From the NCBI GenBank assembly GCA_900314925.1, contig OMXC01000008.1:31345-95344 (forward strand): a DNA stretch of 64,000 nt, given 5' to 3'. Position numbers and translations under genes: made by a program. Every line of letters begins with the position of its first letter. Position 1 is the first letter of the stretch. The notes below the pieces were generated by a model, which saw nothing but the letters and a program-made list of their open reading frames with translations, did no database searches and was not told where the DNA came from. The DNA comes from an uncultured Bacteroidales bacterium (GTDB taxonomy: Bacteria; Bacteroidota; Bacteroidia; Bacteroidales; P3). Shown piece after piece: positions 1-9,100 of the stretch.

Positions 1-199
1 ATGATGTGAGGAGAGTGTGAGGAAGATGTGAGGAGGGTTGGCGTTTGTGGTTGGTTTATAGGTTGTTAGATTGGTGTTGATGAGATATGGTGCTGTAAAC
101 ATGTGCGTTACTTGCGTTTTAATGTGATGTTGAGGTTTTGTTGGGAGCCTTTTTATATGTTTACACAATATAATAAGAGCAGGAGCGTTATAAAGAATT
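1..199. other. Region upstream of the sirtuin gene
   Basis: No gene is supported here. The first 35 bases are a tandem 11-bp array (listed separately). The rest is T/G-rich and then A-rich close to the sirtuin start. I found no complete TTTG-N20-TAnnTTTG promoter, so the transcript for the following operon may begin left of the window. Confidence 0.6.
3..35. repeat. Tandem 11-bp units at left edge
   Basis: Three consecutive 11-bp units, GATGTGAGGAG, AGTGTGAGGAA and GATGTGAGGAG, run in perfect 11-base register and then decay into G/T-rich sequence. The period is the same as in the intergenic arrays near 10060, 14492, 20200, 45881 and 52665. The array may extend left of the window. Confidence 0.6.
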
Positions 200-877
200 A
201 TGAAAAAGATAGTGGTATTGACGGGCGCGGGCATCAGCGCCGAGAGCGGCATCTCGACCTTCCGCGACAGCGACGGCCTTTGGGAGCACTACCGCGTCGA
301 GGACGTGGCCACGCACGAGGCCTACGAGCGCAACCCCGAGCTGGTGCTCAACTTCTACAATGAGCGCCGCCGCCAGCTCTTCAAGGCGCAGCCCAACGAG
401 GCGCACCGCCAGCTGGTGAGGCTCGAGGAGAAGTACGATGTGCGCATAGTGACGCAGAACATCGACGACCTGCACGAGCGTGCCGGCAGCACCCATGTGC
501 TGCACCTGCACGGCGAGCTCACCAAGGGCCGCAGCGACCGCAACCCCGACCTGATAGTTGACATCGGCGACCGCGACATCAAGCTGGGCGACAAGGCGCC
601 CGACGGTACGCAGCTGAGGCCGCACATCGTGTGGTTCGGCGAGGCGGTGCCTAACATTGAGCCTGCCGCAGCGCTGTGCGAGGAGGCCGACATCTTCGTG
701 GTCGTTGGCACGTCGATGGCCGTTTACCCCGCCGCAGGGCTGATACACTATGTGCAGAGCGGAGTGCCGTGCTATGTGGTGGACCCCAAGGAGGTGCCTG
801 TCAGCCGCAAGGTGACGTTCATCAAGGAGGTGGCCACCAAGGGTGTGACAGAACTTGTAAACAAACTGATGCAATGA
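200..877 (+). CDS. cobB: NAD-dependent protein deacylase (sirtuin, CobB-like)
   Basis: A 225-aa sirtuin that would remove acyl groups from lysine using NAD+. The start shows the NAD-binding GAGISAESGISTFR (residues 9-22), then TQNIDD (85-90) and the catalytic histidine in HLHGE (H104). Tyr53 and Arg56 in FYNERRR match the Tyr-x-x-Arg pair that lets class III sirtuins (SIRT5, E. coli CobB) accept succinyl- and malonyl-lysine. The four zinc-binding cysteines of most sirtuins are absent: the stretch after HLHGE, up to VWFGEAVP, has no cysteine. Bacteroidota often have this zinc-less form. The stop overlaps the next start (ATGA). Function is inferred from motifs; in vivo substrates are unknown. 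Confidence 0.93.
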   Translation: MKKIVVLTGAGISAESGISTFRDSDGLWEHYRVEDVATHEAYERNPELVLNFYNERRRQLFKAQPNEAHRQLVRLEEKYDVRIVTQNIDDLHERAGSTHVLHLHGELTKGRSDRNPDLIVDIGDRDIKLGDKAPDGTQLRPHIVWFGEAVPNIEPAAALCEEADIFVVVGTSMAVYPAAGLIHYVQSGVPCYVVDPKEVPVSRKVTFIKEVATKGVTELVNKLMQ

Positions 878-1416
878 AAACGATAGTGTTAGTATTGACT
901 GTTGTCCTCGCCGTGCTGGCTGCTGTGGCTGTGACGGGATGGATTGTGTATCTGCTGGTGAAGCGTTATTTCGACAACCAGCAGAAGGAGCAGCTCCTGA
1001 GGATCAAGATGGACGAGCGCGCCGAGACCCTCAAGGTCGTCACGCCTATACGCCTGCAGGCCTATGAGCGCATGGCGCTGTTCCTGGAGCGCATCAGCCC
1101 TGACAGCCTCGTGCTGCGGTGCTGGAAGCCCGGCATGGACCTGCGGCTGCTGCAGGGTGTGATGACCAAGAACATACGCGACGAATGGGAGCACAACCTG
1201 TCGCAGCAGGTGTACCTCTCGCCCGAGCTGTGGGCGCGCATACGCGAGGCCAAGGACGAGATGGTGAACCTCGTCAACTCGGCGGCGGTGACGCTTGCCG
1301 ACACTACGGACCCCACGCGTCTGGCAGCGGGCATTTTCGCCTCGGCGGCGCAGCATTCGCCCACGGGTGTGGCGCTGGAGGCCATGCACAAGGAGATAAA
1401 CGAACTCTTCGGATAG
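874..1416 (+). CDS. Uncharacterised single-pass membrane protein
   Basis: A 180-aa protein starting with one strong transmembrane helix (about residues 3-34, ending in LLVKRYF) followed by a soluble, mostly helical domain of about 145 residues. The soluble part has the look of a Bacteroidota family of unknown function (the DUF7935 type), but I cannot confirm that here. The ATG at 874 overlaps the sirtuin stop by four bases, which fixes this start and suggests translational coupling. The next gene begins three bases after its stop. No catalytic motif is visible. Confidence 0.75.
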   Translation: MKTIVLVLTVVLAVLAAVAVTGWIVYLLVKRYFDNQQKEQLLRIKMDERAETLKVVTPIRLQAYERMALFLERISPDSLVLRCWKPGMDLRLLQGVMTKNIRDEWEHNLSQQVYLSPELWARIREAKDEMVNLVNSAAVTLADTTDPTRLAAGIFASAAQHSPTGVALEAMHKEINELFG

Positions 1417-1419
1417 TCG

Positions 1420-3075
1420 ATGAGGAGAAAAAGTGTTATAGGCGTGATGCTGGCGTTGCTGGTGACAGCCGTTGCGGGCTGTGCCAAGCAGGGCTACCCG
1501 AGCGGCGGCCCCAAGGACGAGACGGCCCCGAAAGCCGTGGCCGCCAAGCCGGCAAACGAGAGCCGCAACTTCGCGGGGCGGCAGTTCTCCATTGCTTTCG
1601 ACGAATATGTCACGGTGAAGGATGCCGACAACAACATCCTCATCTCGCCGCCCATGCGGCAGAAGCCGGAGTTCACGACCAAGGGCAAGCGGCTGGTGGT
1701 GAAGATTAACGACACCCTGCAGCCCAATACCACATACCTGTTCCAGTTCAAGGGCGCCATCGTGGACTTCACCGAGGGCAACGTGCTGCCGAGCTTCGAG
1801 TATGTATTCTCGACGGGTGAGCGCATGGACACCATGATGCTGGCCGGCCGAGTGCTCAATGCCCGCGACGGCAAGCCGTGGAAAGAGCCTGTCACGGTGA
1901 TGGCATACAAGGTGGCGGGCGAGGGGCAGGGGGGAGCCGTGGACACCGTAGCCACGACCAAGCAGCCCGACTTCATCACGAGGAGCGACAAGGAGGGTGT
2001 CTTCGCCTTCCACTATGTGCCTGCCGGCCATTACCGCCTTGTGGCGCTTGAGGACAAGAACCGCGACCTGCGTCTGGGACGCGGCGAGGCGGCGGCCTGG
2101 GAGCCCACGGCGGTGCAGGCTGCCGACAGCATAGACAGCGCCACCGTCACCCTGCTGCGCATCTCGGCGCCCGACAGGCGTGTGCAGCGCGTGGCCAAGG
2201 CGGAGTTCACCGCCAAGGGCAGGGCGACCATCGTCACGGTGATGCCCATGCAGAGTCCGTCGCTCGCGGGCGACAGCGTGGTGTGGCGCCTCAACGACCG
2301 GCGCGACACGATGAGCGTGTGGTTCCGCAATGCGGCGTGCGATTCGGCCCGGCTCGTGCTCAGCGACACGGCGCTCCAGGACACCCTCAAGCTGCGCTAC
2401 AGGGCGCCCAAGATGGGTCGCCGCCGCCGTGGCGCCGCAAAGCAGAACCGGGCCGAGCCTATGGTCAAGGCCCTCTGCAGTGGCACCAGCGCCTTCTACG
2501 ACGACCTGCGGCTGGCCTTCACGGTGCCTGTGACGGCTATCGCCGACGGGGCGCAGGCCGAGGTGATGCGCCTTAAAGACAGCAACGTGGCGCAATATGC
2601 GCTGACGCTCGACAGCAACGGCCTCGGCGCCCGCATCGAAGCAACGCTGCGGTCGGGCGAGGAATACAGCGTAAGGCTGCGCGAGAAGCTCTTTACCGAC
2701 ATCTTCGGGCATGGCTCCGACAGCCTCGTCTTCAAGCTCACGCCGCAGGACTACGGCACACTGGTGTTCCATCTTGTCAACCGCACGGGCAGCCCCGTGG
2801 TGCTGGATGTGCTCGACGACAAGGACACCGTGGTGGCGTCGCGCTCGGTGACGGCCTCTGCCGAGGTCAGGATACCGCATCTGAAAGCCGGTACCTACCG
2901 CGTGCGCGCGGTGCTCGACACCGACTGCAACGGCGCTTGGTCGCCGGGCGACTACTGGACCGGCAGCCAGCCCGAGTATGTCATATACTACAGCAAGAGC
3001 CTGCAGGTGCGCGAGAAATGGGAGATGGAAGAGCGCTGGACCTTGACGAAGACTGATTTTGGCAGGAAGGAATGA
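1420..3075 (+). CDS. Ig-like domain lipoprotein
   Basis: A 551-aa predicted lipoprotein: lipobox VAGC at about residues 18-21, then a short linker YPSGGPKDETAP typical of a Bacteroidota family with an N-terminal bacterial Ig-like (SbsA-type) domain. The Ig-like domain covers about 35-135 (FDEYVTVKD, PNTTYLFQF). A carboxypeptidase-regulatory-like beta-sandwich follows at about 145-240 (AGRVLNARDGKPW, VPAGHYRLVALEDKNRD). A second such module near the C-terminus has HLKAGTYRVRAVLDTDCNG. The likely place is the periplasmic or outer face of an envelope membrane. Its stop overlaps the flippase start. The role is unknown; neighbouring envelope genes suggest cell-surface assembly. Confidence 0.85.
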   Translation: MRRKSVIGVMLALLVTAVAGCAKQGYPSGGPKDETAPKAVAAKPANESRNFAGRQFSIAFDEYVTVKDADNNILISPPMRQKPEFTTKGKRLVVKINDTLQPNTTYLFQFKGAIVDFTEGNVLPSFEYVFSTGERMDTMMLAGRVLNARDGKPWKEPVTVMAYKVAGEGQGGAVDTVATTKQPDFITRSDKEGVFAFHYVPAGHYRLVALEDKNRDLRLGRGEAAAWEPTAVQAADSIDSATVTLLRISAPDRRVQRVAKAEFTAKGRATIVTVMPMQSPSLAGDSVVWRLNDRRDTMSVWFRNAACDSARLVLSDTALQDTLKLRYRAPKMGRRRRGAAKQNRAEPMVKALCSGTSAFYDDLRLAFTVPVTAIADGAQAEVMRLKDSNVAQYALTLDSNGLGARIEATLRSGEEYSVRLREKLFTDIFGHGSDSLVFKLTPQDYGTLVFHLVNRTGSPVVLDVLDDKDTVVASRSVTASAEVRIPHLKAGTYRVRAVLDTDCNGAWSPGDYWTGSQPEYVIYYSKSLQVREKWEMEERWTLTKTDFGRKE

Positions 3076-4424
3076 ACGCTTACGGTAGGCATAGGGAACA
3101 GTCGATGCAGAAGAAGCTGCTGTCCGGGTTGTTTTGGGTGCTGCTGGCCAACCTGCTGGTCAAGCCGTTCTGGATACTCGGCATCGAGGTTGGGGTGCAG
3201 AACGCCGTGGGCAACGAGGCCTACGGTTTCTACTACGCCATCTTCAGCTTCAGCTATATCTTCAACATACTGCTCGACCTGGGGCTGACCAACTTCAACA
3301 CGCGCAACATAGCGCAGCACCCGCAGCTGATAGGCAAGCACCTGAGCGGCATACTCGGCATCAAGCTGTTGCTGCTTGGTCTCTATGTGGTTGTCACCTT
3401 CAGCGTGGGCCTGCTGCTGGGTTACGGCAGCGAGGAGTTCAGCCTGCTGGCGCTGCTGACGCTATGCCAGTTTCTCAATTCTCTGATACTATACCTCCGC
3501 AGCAATTTCGAGGGCCTGCTGCTGTTCCGCTGGGACAGCCTCTTCTCGGTGCTCGACCGGCTGCTGATGATTGTGATATGCGGGTGCCTGCTGTGGAGCC
3601 CGCTGCGCGAGCGGTTCAATATCTACTGGTTTGTCTACGCCCAGCTGGCGGCCTACGGCCTTACGGCGCTGCTGGCGCTGGTGGTGATAGGCCGCAAGGC
3701 CGGTCTGCGACGCCTGCGCTGGGACCGCCGTTTCTTCATGGTCATTCTGCGCAAGAGCGCCCCCTTTGCCCTGCTGGTGCTGCTGATGGCCGCCTACGGG
3801 CATGTGGACAGCATAGTGTTGCGCGCCATGGCTTCCGACGAGCAGGCAGGCATCTTCGCCGGTGCCTTCCGGCTGCTGGACGCCCTGACCATGGTGGCCT
3901 ACCTCGTCAGCGTGCCCCTGCTGCCGGTGTTCTCGCGCCTATGCGCTGAGAAGAAGCCTGTGGGGGATAGTGTCCGCATGGTCTTCTGGCCTCTGATGCT
4001 TTTCTCTGTAGGCACTGCCGTGGCCTGTTCGCTGCTGGCCGAGCCGCTGATGCGGCTGCTGTACCACGGCGGTGCGGCGCCCTACGTGCCGGTGTTCCGC
4101 GTGGTGATATTCGGGCTGGTGCCTATAGGGCTTACGTATATCTTCGGCACGCTGCTCACCGCCGGCGGCTACCTGCGGCAGCTCAACACATTCGCCGCTG
4201 TGAGTTTGGTGCTCAACATCGTGGTGAACGTGCTGCTCATTCCGCACCTCGGCGCCGTGGGCTCGGCCTGGGCCTCGCTGGCTACGCAGAGCTTCATGGC
4301 TGTGGCACAGCTGATGCTGGCCGTGCGTCTGTTCCACCTGCCGGCGGCGGCTTTCCTGCCGCCCGCGTTGAGGGAGCTCAGGCAGGCTATCGGACTTATC
4401 AAGAACAACAATACTAATCAATAA
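3072..4424 (+). CDS. Polysaccharide/lipid-linked sugar flippase (MATE/Wzx type)
   Basis: A 450-aa integral membrane protein with about 12-14 hydrophobic segments of the oligosaccharide flippase family. Such proteins move undecaprenyl-linked sugars across the inner membrane. Family-like features are the N-terminal SGLFWVLLANLLVKPFWILG, then GLTNFNTRNIAQ and a C-terminal AVGSAWASLATQ helix pair. The ATG at 3072 overlaps the previous stop (ATGA). An internal ATG at 3105 (MQKKLLSG) would give a more usual N-terminus and is a real alternative. No sugar-synthesis genes lie beside it, so its substrate is not evident. Confidence 0.86.
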   Translation: MNAYGRHREQSMQKKLLSGLFWVLLANLLVKPFWILGIEVGVQNAVGNEAYGFYYAIFSFSYIFNILLDLGLTNFNTRNIAQHPQLIGKHLSGILGIKLLLLGLYVVVTFSVGLLLGYGSEEFSLLALLTLCQFLNSLILYLRSNFEGLLLFRWDSLFSVLDRLLMIVICGCLLWSPLRERFNIYWFVYAQLAAYGLTALLALVVIGRKAGLRRLRWDRRFFMVILRKSAPFALLVLLMAAYGHVDSIVLRAMASDEQAGIFAGAFRLLDALTMVAYLVSVPLLPVFSRLCAEKKPVGDSVRMVFWPLMLFSVGTAVACSLLAEPLMRLLYHGGAAPYVPVFRVVIFGLVPIGLTYIFGTLLTAGGYLRQLNTFAAVSLVLNIVVNVLLIPHLGAVGSAWASLATQSFMAVAQLMLAVRLFHLPAAAFLPPALRELRQAIGLIKNNNTNQ

Positions 4425-4436
4425 AACAACCAACAC

Positions 4437-5150
4437 ATGAGAAAACATTTTCTATTTGCGCTGGCACTTGCCACATTTGCTGTTACAGCCACCGCACAGG
4501 GTTTCCGATACTATACCCCGTGGAACGGCAACAAGTCATACCTCCTTAACGTCGGTACCGACTTCAATATCACGCCGCGTGACTTCGGTCCTAAGGCCAG
4601 TGGGCTTACCACAACCCCAGGCCTTGCCGCGTCGTTCCGTTACGAGGGCGACCAGGAGATTTCCAAGAGTCTCTCGTGGGGATACCAGCTCGAGCTTAGC
4701 TACCTGGCGCAGGGTATCAAATACAACGAACTGCTCGACAATGACCGCACCAAACACATGGACTACAAATGGTGGGATCTGTCGATAGACATGCGTCTGT
4801 CGTTCTCCTACTGGCCTGTCGAGAATATCGAGCTGCAGGCTGCTGCAGGTATCTTCCTGATGCCGTTTAGTGGCATTTCCGGCGAATCCTACGAGACCTT
4901 TGGGGACGTAGAGGTGCCGAATACTCGTACTGACGGAAAAGGGGGTGTCACATTTAACATGGGTAGCGGTGTCAGCACCATGATCCAGGCCAAGTATTTC
5001 GTCACCGATGAGTTTTTTGTTAGCCTCAATATCCACGACAATATCAGCGTCGACATCTTTGGTAAGGATTTCACCAGCGGCAAATCCATCAGTAAGGGTG
5101 GTCAGCGCGGTATCGTCATGCTGGGCGTGGGCTACAAGTTCTATAGATAA
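4437..5150 (+). CDS. Outer-membrane beta-barrel protein
   Basis: A 237-aa protein with a signal peptide (about residues 1-20, ending ATAQG). The mature part alternates aromatic and polar residues, as in a small transmembrane barrel, and ends in a strand closing on an aromatic residue (GVGYKFYR). It starts 12 bases after the flippase stop, so probably the same transcript. Codon use is more T-rich than its neighbours. Porin family assignment is by pattern only; ligand unknown. Confidence 0.75.
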   Translation: MRKHFLFALALATFAVTATAQGFRYYTPWNGNKSYLLNVGTDFNITPRDFGPKASGLTTTPGLAASFRYEGDQEISKSLSWGYQLELSYLAQGIKYNELLDNDRTKHMDYKWWDLSIDMRLSFSYWPVENIELQAAAGIFLMPFSGISGESYETFGDVEVPNTRTDGKGGVTFNMGSGVSTMIQAKYFVTDEFFVSLNIHDNISVDIFGKDFTSGKSISKGGQRGIVMLGVGYKFYR

Positions 5151-5179
5151 AAGATTTGTCACTTATAACAACACATGAT

Positions 5180-6058
5180 ATGAAAGCATACGTATTCCCC
5201 GGACAGGGAGCCCAGTTTGTGGGCATGGGTAAGAACTTGTACGACGGCAACGAGGAGTGCCGCGCGATGTTTGAGAAAGCCAATGAGATTATTGGCTTCC
5301 GCATCACTGACCTGATGTTCGCCGGCACGCCGGAGGACCTCAAGCAGACCAAGGTGACGCAGCCCGCCATCTTCCTGCATAGCGTCATTCTGGCCAAGTA
5401 TATGGGTGATGCCTTCAAGCCCGACATGGTGGGTGGCCACTCGCTGGGCGAGTTCTCGGCCCTGGTGGCTGCCGGTGCCATGAGCTTCGAGGATGGCCTC
5501 CGCCTGGTCATCGCCCGCGCCAACGCCATGCAGAAGTGCTGCGAGAAGACCCCGTCGACCATGGCCGCCGTCCTTAAGCTCGACGACAAGACGGTGGAGG
5601 ACATCTGCGCCTCTGTGGAGGGCGAGGTGGTGGTGCCTGCCAACTACAACTGCCCCGGGCAGCTGGTCATCAGCGGCACCAACGAGGGCGTGGCACGCGC
5701 CTGCGAGAAGGTGAAGGCGGTGAAGGGCAAGGCTCTGCCGCTGGCCGTGGGCGGAGCGTTCCACAGCCCCCTGATGGAGCCCGCACGCGTGGAGCTGGCC
5801 GAGGCCATCGAGAAGACTTCGTTCATGAAGCCCGTCTGCCCCTGCTACCAGAATGTGGACGCCATGCCTCACAGCGACCCCGCCGAGATAAAGAAGAACC
5901 TGCTGATGCAGCTCACGTCGCCGGTGCGCTGGACTGCCACGGTGCAGAACATGCTGCGCGACGGTGCCACGGAGTTTATCGAGGTGGGCCCCGGCACCGC
6001 CCTGCAGGGCATGGTGAAGCGCGTCAACCCCGACGCCAACGCCCACTCGGCAGAGTGA
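5180..6058 (+). CDS. fabD: Malonyl-CoA:ACP transacylase
   Basis: A 292-aa cytoplasmic enzyme that moves malonyl from CoA to acyl carrier protein, feeding fatty-acid elongation. It shows FPGQGAQ at 6-12, the nucleophile motif GHSLG with Ser88, and the catalytic histidine in GGAFHSPL (His195). The length matches the family. The ATG at 5180 gives the standard MKAYVFPGQG start; an in-frame TTG at 5156 would only add an unconserved extension. The gene closes the operon and is followed by a strong hairpin. Confidence 0.96.
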   Translation: MKAYVFPGQGAQFVGMGKNLYDGNEECRAMFEKANEIIGFRITDLMFAGTPEDLKQTKVTQPAIFLHSVILAKYMGDAFKPDMVGGHSLGEFSALVAAGAMSFEDGLRLVIARANAMQKCCEKTPSTMAAVLKLDDKTVEDICASVEGEVVVPANYNCPGQLVISGTNEGVARACEKVKAVKGKALPLAVGGAFHSPLMEPARVELAEAIEKTSFMKPVCPCYQNVDAMPHSDPAEIKKNLLMQLTSPVRWTATVQNMLRDGATEFIEVGPGTALQGMVKRVNPDANAHSAE

Positions 6059-6078
6059 CGCTGCGACATAACAAAAGA

Positions 6079-6108
6079 AGAGAGGCTCTCACGTGTGAGA
6101 GCCTCTCT
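6079..6108. terminator. Bidirectional intrinsic terminator
   Basis: A perfect 14-bp stem (6079-6092 with 6095-6108), preceded by an A-rich run and followed by a T-rich run (CTCTTTGT). It lies between the convergent ends of fabD (+) and the large T9SS cargo gene (-), so it can stop transcription from both sides. Confidence 0.85.
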
Positions 6109-6131
6109 CTTTGTATTGTGTCAAGAAGCGC

Positions 6132-9100
6132 TTACTTCTTGACGACCTTCTGGGTGTGGATACCGTTGGCGCTGATGACGCGGACCATGTAGACACCCTC
6201 GGCGAGGTTGCTCATGTCGAGCTGGCCGGCGCGGTCGTTGCTGAGGACGGTGCGGCCGTTGATGTCGATGACCTCAACTTTCTGGATGTTGTCACCGGCG
6301 ATGTTGAGCATGTTGAACACGGGGTTGGGGTAGACAGCCACGTTGCTGGCGTTCTCGGCGTCCTCGATGCCACTGGTGGCAGCGATGCTGACGTCGTCGA
6401 TGCCGAGCACGTACATGTCGGTGCAGCTATAGTGGCGGAAGGCCACATAGACGGTCTGGCCGGCATAGTCGGCGAGGCTGGCGCTGCGGCTGACCCACTC
6501 GTAGCCGGCGAGGGTCTCCTCGGAGATGGGGGTGGTGGCGGTGAAGTCGGCCACGGTGTTGCCGGTGGCTACATAGACGGCATAGTGTTCTTCGCCGTAG
6601 TCATTGCTGGCACCTGTTGCAAACCATGAGAGGGTATAGTTGCCATCGGCGGGCAGCGTGATGGCGGGGGTGATCAGCCAGTTGTCGGGAGTGATGGCAC
6701 CGACACCACCGTTGACATAGGAGTTGGAGATGGCGCTGTTGCCAGTCTCACCGTTGCCGAAGCTGTTGCCGAACTCAGAGTCTCCCAAAGTGGGGTACCA
6801 GTTGTAGCCGTCGCCGTCGTTGTCGATGGTGCTCCAGCAGTCGCTGATGCCGTTCTCGAAGTCCTCGGTCCAGGGGAAGCTGGTGATGGCGTCGCAGTTG
6901 TAGGCATTGACGGTGTGGGTGGCGGGGGCGCTGGTGCCTACGCTGTTGGTGGCGGTCACACTGATGGTGTGGTTGCCGGTGGCGGTGAAGGAGGTGGTCA
7001 GCACGTTGCCGGTCTCGTTCTGGGCTGTGCCGTCAACCGTCCAGTTGAAGCTGGTGGCGTTGGCGCAGCTGGCGGTGAAGGTGGCGTTGGCGCCAACCAT
7101 GACAGCGGTGGGGCCGCTGACGGTGACTATAGGCAGGCTGGGGGCGGCAATCATGATGCTGTCGAGAGCCATGGCGTAGCCGCCGGTGCAGTTGTGGTGG
7201 CGGAAGGCAATCTTGAAGTTGCCGGTGACGGTGGCGGGAACAGAGGCCACGCGCTTGGCAAAGGTGGTGTCGCCGGCGGTGAGGGTCTCGCTGAAGACCA
7301 TCGTGGAGTCGGTAAAGTTGGCACCGCTGATGACGTAGACGCTGTAGTGGTCGGAGGCATAGTTGGGAGCGCCGAGGGCGAAGGGACGCCAGCTGATCTC
7401 ATAGCTGCCGGCGGTCATGGCGATCTCGTTGCTGATAAGCCAGTTGTCCTGACCCATATCCATCATGCCGAAGTAGCTCTGCTGTGCGGAGATGGAGAGC
7501 ACCTGACCCAGGGGGTTCTGCATCATTTCTTCTGAGAGGTACCAGCGGGTGCCGGTGGTGCTGACGGTGTCCCAGCAGCCGAAGCCGTTGGTGAAGTCGG
7601 CGGTGAAGGGCAGGCTCTCTGCGGGGCAGACGAAGACGTCGGTGACGACGGTGTCGTAGCTGGTGCCGACGGTGTTGGTGGCGCCGACGATGACGGTGTG
7701 GTTGCCGGCGGTGGCGAAGGAGGTGGCCAGCACGTTGCCGGTCTCGCTGGAGGCGACGCCGTCAACTATCCAGCTGAAGGTCTGGGTGGTGCCGGTGGCT
7801 GTGTAGCGGGCGATGTTGCCGGCCTTGACGCTGGCGGGACCCACGAGGCTCACAGAGGGAGTGGTGGGGGCGCCGATGTAGATGTCGTCGACATAGAGGC
7901 GGTACTGGTAGTTGGCGTTGTAGTTGATGGCCACGTATTTGGTGGCGGCGGGCAGCGTGAGGACAACCTCAGTCCATGCGGTGGCGGGGTTGGTGTAGCT
8001 GGCCAGCACGTTGGTGAAGTCGCTGACGGCATTGCCGGTGGTGGAGGTCTTCACGAAGAAGGTGTCGGTGGCGCGCTGGGCCTTGTACCAGAACTTGAGG
8101 TCGTATGTGTTGTTGGCGTCCAGGACAAGCTCCGGGGTGATGAGGTACTGGTTGTAGTCGCCAGTGGTGGAAGCGCGGCTGTAGCTGCTGAAGCGGAAGT
8201 CGTTGGCACCGCTGTGGGCGGTGGCGTCGGCGTAGGTGCCAAACTCATTGTCGTTGGCAGCGTCCATGCTGATCATGCCCCAGCAGTTGTTGAGGCCGTT
8301 CTCGAAGTCCTCGGTGAAGGGGAAGGTGCTGATGGGGTCGCAGCTGTAGATGGTGGTCACCACGCTGTCGGCAATGCTCTGGCCGGTGGTGCTGGTGGCC
8401 ACAGCCTTGACGGTGTAGGTGCCGGCGGCGGTGAAGGTGTGGGTGAAGCTGGTGCCGGTCTCGCTCTGCTGCACGCCGTCAATGTACCATGCCAGGGTGT
8501 TGACGTTGGTTGAGGCGCTGTAGGTGACGGCGGTGTTGTTCTGGGCGATGGTGGGGCCTGCCAGGGTGAGCACGGGGGCTCCCTGGGCGCGCACCTCTAT
8601 CTCGTCGAGGATGAGCACGTAGCTGTTGGTGTTGGTGTTGTGGTGGCGGAAGGCTACCTTGAAGTCGCCGCTGACGGTGGAGGGCACTGCGATGGCGTTG
8701 ACGGTCCAGTTGGTGTCGTTGCTGGCGAGGGTGGTGGTGTAGACCGAGGTGGTGTCGGCGAAGTTGGCGCCGCTGATGACGTAGACGCTATAATGCTCTG
8801 CGGGGAACTGGCCGGTGAAGGGGCGGGCCTTCCAGTAGATCTCGTAGCTGCCGGTGGCGGGCATGGTGATGGCCGGGCTGATGAGCCAGCTGTCGGTGGA
8901 GATGTCATACCACTGGTTGTTCTGGTATACGCGGGCGAAGGAGAGCACCTGGCCGTAGGCGAGGCCTGCCTCGCTGGTGGGCATCCAGTTGTAGCCGTAG
9001 AGGGTGGCACCTGCGGTGTCCCAGCAGCCGAGGCTGGCGCTGAAGTCGGGAGCGTAGGGCAGGGCTATGTTGCCGCAGTCGATGGCGTCAATGGTGACAG

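Noticed and set aside
889..2880. A 663-aa minus-strand open frame across two plus-strand genes
   Set aside because: It spans the boundary of two well-supported genes with ATGA-type coupling, has no recognisable domain and is rich in His/Arg, as shadows of GC-rich genes are.
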